Shown here: positions 63,528-64,000 of the stretch, piece after piece
How the letters are laid out: every line of letters begins with the position of its first letter
How positions within the stretch are numbered: position 1 is the stretch's first letter
Assembly: GCF_001428335.1 (NCBI RefSeq)
Contig: NZ_LMSG01000001.1
Span: forward strand, 905,450 to 969,449
Length of the DNA stretch: 64,000 bases
Source of the DNA: Arthrobacter sp. Soil762
GTDB lineage: Bacteria > Actinomycetota > Actinomycetes > Actinomycetales > Micrococcaceae
Reading direction: 5' to 3'
Notes under the pieces: generated by a model
Told to the model about the DNA's origin: nothing
What the model saw: the letters and a program-made list of their open reading frames with translations, nothing else
Databases searched by the model: none
Position numbers and translations under genes: made by a program

Positions 63528-63702
63528 TGATGTCCTCCTGGACGGTCACGATTTCTGGAGCCTGAACGCGGCATGCGTGCAAGCCACTCTTCGAAAACTT
63601 ACCAGCTTGGGCCCGCGAGGTCCGCAAATTCCGCGTGTTTCCGCCGTTTTTTGACTAAAATCACCGGTTTTCCGGGGAATTGCGGGGGAATTGCGCCCTC
63701 AG

Positions 63703-63798
63703 CGGACGCTCTCGCAGTTCCTGCAGTGTTCCGCCGGATGCTCTCTCAGTTCGTGCGACGTTCAGCCGGACGCTCTGTCACTTCGGGTGCCGGGTTGT
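63703..63798. repeat. 32-bp-period GCTCTCTCAC repeat array, second locus
   Basis: GCTCTCGCAG at 63708, GCTCTCTCAG at 63740 and GCTCTGTCAC at 63772, exactly 32 bases apart, each preceded by GGA-Y or GGAC-like bases and followed by TTC-x-TGC or TTCGG. This is the same family as 18484-18640. It lies in the ~400-base gene-free stretch between hup and the rRNA terminator; the rest of that stretch (63800-63920) is G/T-rich with no gene seen. Confidence 0.8.
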
Positions 63799-63929
63799 GT
63801 GGTGCACGACGGCGGAGCGTGTGGTGGGTGCGACGGCGGCGGGTGTGTTGGGTGCTGCGTCTTAGGTTGGGTGCCGGGCCTGGTTGTCTGTGCCGGGCTG
63901 GGGTGTTTGTGGTGTGGTGGTTAAAGTGG

Positions 63930-63963
63930 GAGAGCCCCCCAACCTGGTGGTTGGGGGGCTCTC
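63930..63963. terminator. rRNA operon terminator
   Basis: GAGAGCCCCCCAACC (63930-63944) pairs perfectly with 63949-63963 around TGGT. It lies 12 bases beyond the 5S end on the minus strand and is followed there by a T-containing stretch (CCACTTTAACC). Confidence 0.9.
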
Positions 63964-63975
63964 GACCGTAATGAT

Positions 63976-64000
63976 GTTCCGGCGGTGACCTACTCTCCCA
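63976..64000 (-). rRNA. rrf: 5S rRNA, 3' end only
   Basis: Minus-strand sequence TGGGAGAGTAGGTCACCGCC followed by GGAACA is the conserved 3' end of actinobacterial 5S rRNA. The rest lies outside the window. The perfect terminator just beyond supports the call. The mature end is approximate. Confidence 0.88.

Overview
The window is high-GC actinobacterial chromosome. Gene content and protein style fit Arthrobacter/Pseudarthrobacter or a close Micrococcaceae relative: an actinobacterial fused MrpA, a trehalose-phosphatase-like/GH15 fusion, a CopD-CtaG fusion and a betaine locus, with many GTG/TTG starts. This placement is inference from gene style. The right edge runs into the 3' end of a 5S rRNA gene, so an rRNA operon lies just beyond.

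Layout. 0-6 kb: 5' part of mrpA, an MFS transporter and a KhtT/KhtU-like potassium/proton antiporter pair. 6-10 kb: a DUF559-like gene between two 52-bp hairpin repeats, dcd, a secreted CAP-domain protein and an SRPBCC protein. 10-14.8 kb: tRNA-Gly(CCC), a tiny basic protein, an alanine-dehydrogenase-like enzyme and a divergent MFS/LysR pair. 14.8-21.2 kb: a proline module (putA, APC permease, LysR) with a shared palindromic motif upstream of both putA and the permease/LysR pair. 21.3-27 kb: panD, an AEC transporter, a sarcosine oxidase-like flavoenzyme and the phosphatase-like/GH15 fusion, whose HAD nucleophile is missing. 27.3-34.9 kb: a LacI-controlled glycoside locus (secreted protein, GH130 enzyme, ABC importer), bracketed by two copies of a ~100-bp palindromic repeat. 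35-38 kb: an LLM flavin oxidoreductase, a frameshifted solute-binding protein gene and a GNAT. 38-43.6 kb: choline-to-betaine genes (TetR, betB, betA, APC permease) with a striking TetR operator.

43.7-54.7 kb looks like an accessory catabolic island. It holds a LigI-like amidohydrolase, a 5'-truncated TPR gene, an MFS transporter, a LysR, a PrpF/4-oxalomesaconate-tautomerase-like isomerase, and a tripartite tricarboxylate transporter whose TctA and TctB parts are fused. A universal stress protein and a small unknown protein follow. The right end is transposition debris: an IS256-type transposase fragment and a recombinase remnant joined in frame to a decapitated FAD/NAD(P)-binding protein gene. 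A frameshifted GNAT follows.

56-64 kb returns to core genes: a HerA/YjgR-like ATPase, a membrane-anchored protein, a thioredoxin-NHL protein overlapping copD-ctaG, and hup. Short-motif repeats spaced exactly 32 bp apart occur near 18.5 kb (both orientations) and again near 63.75 kb.
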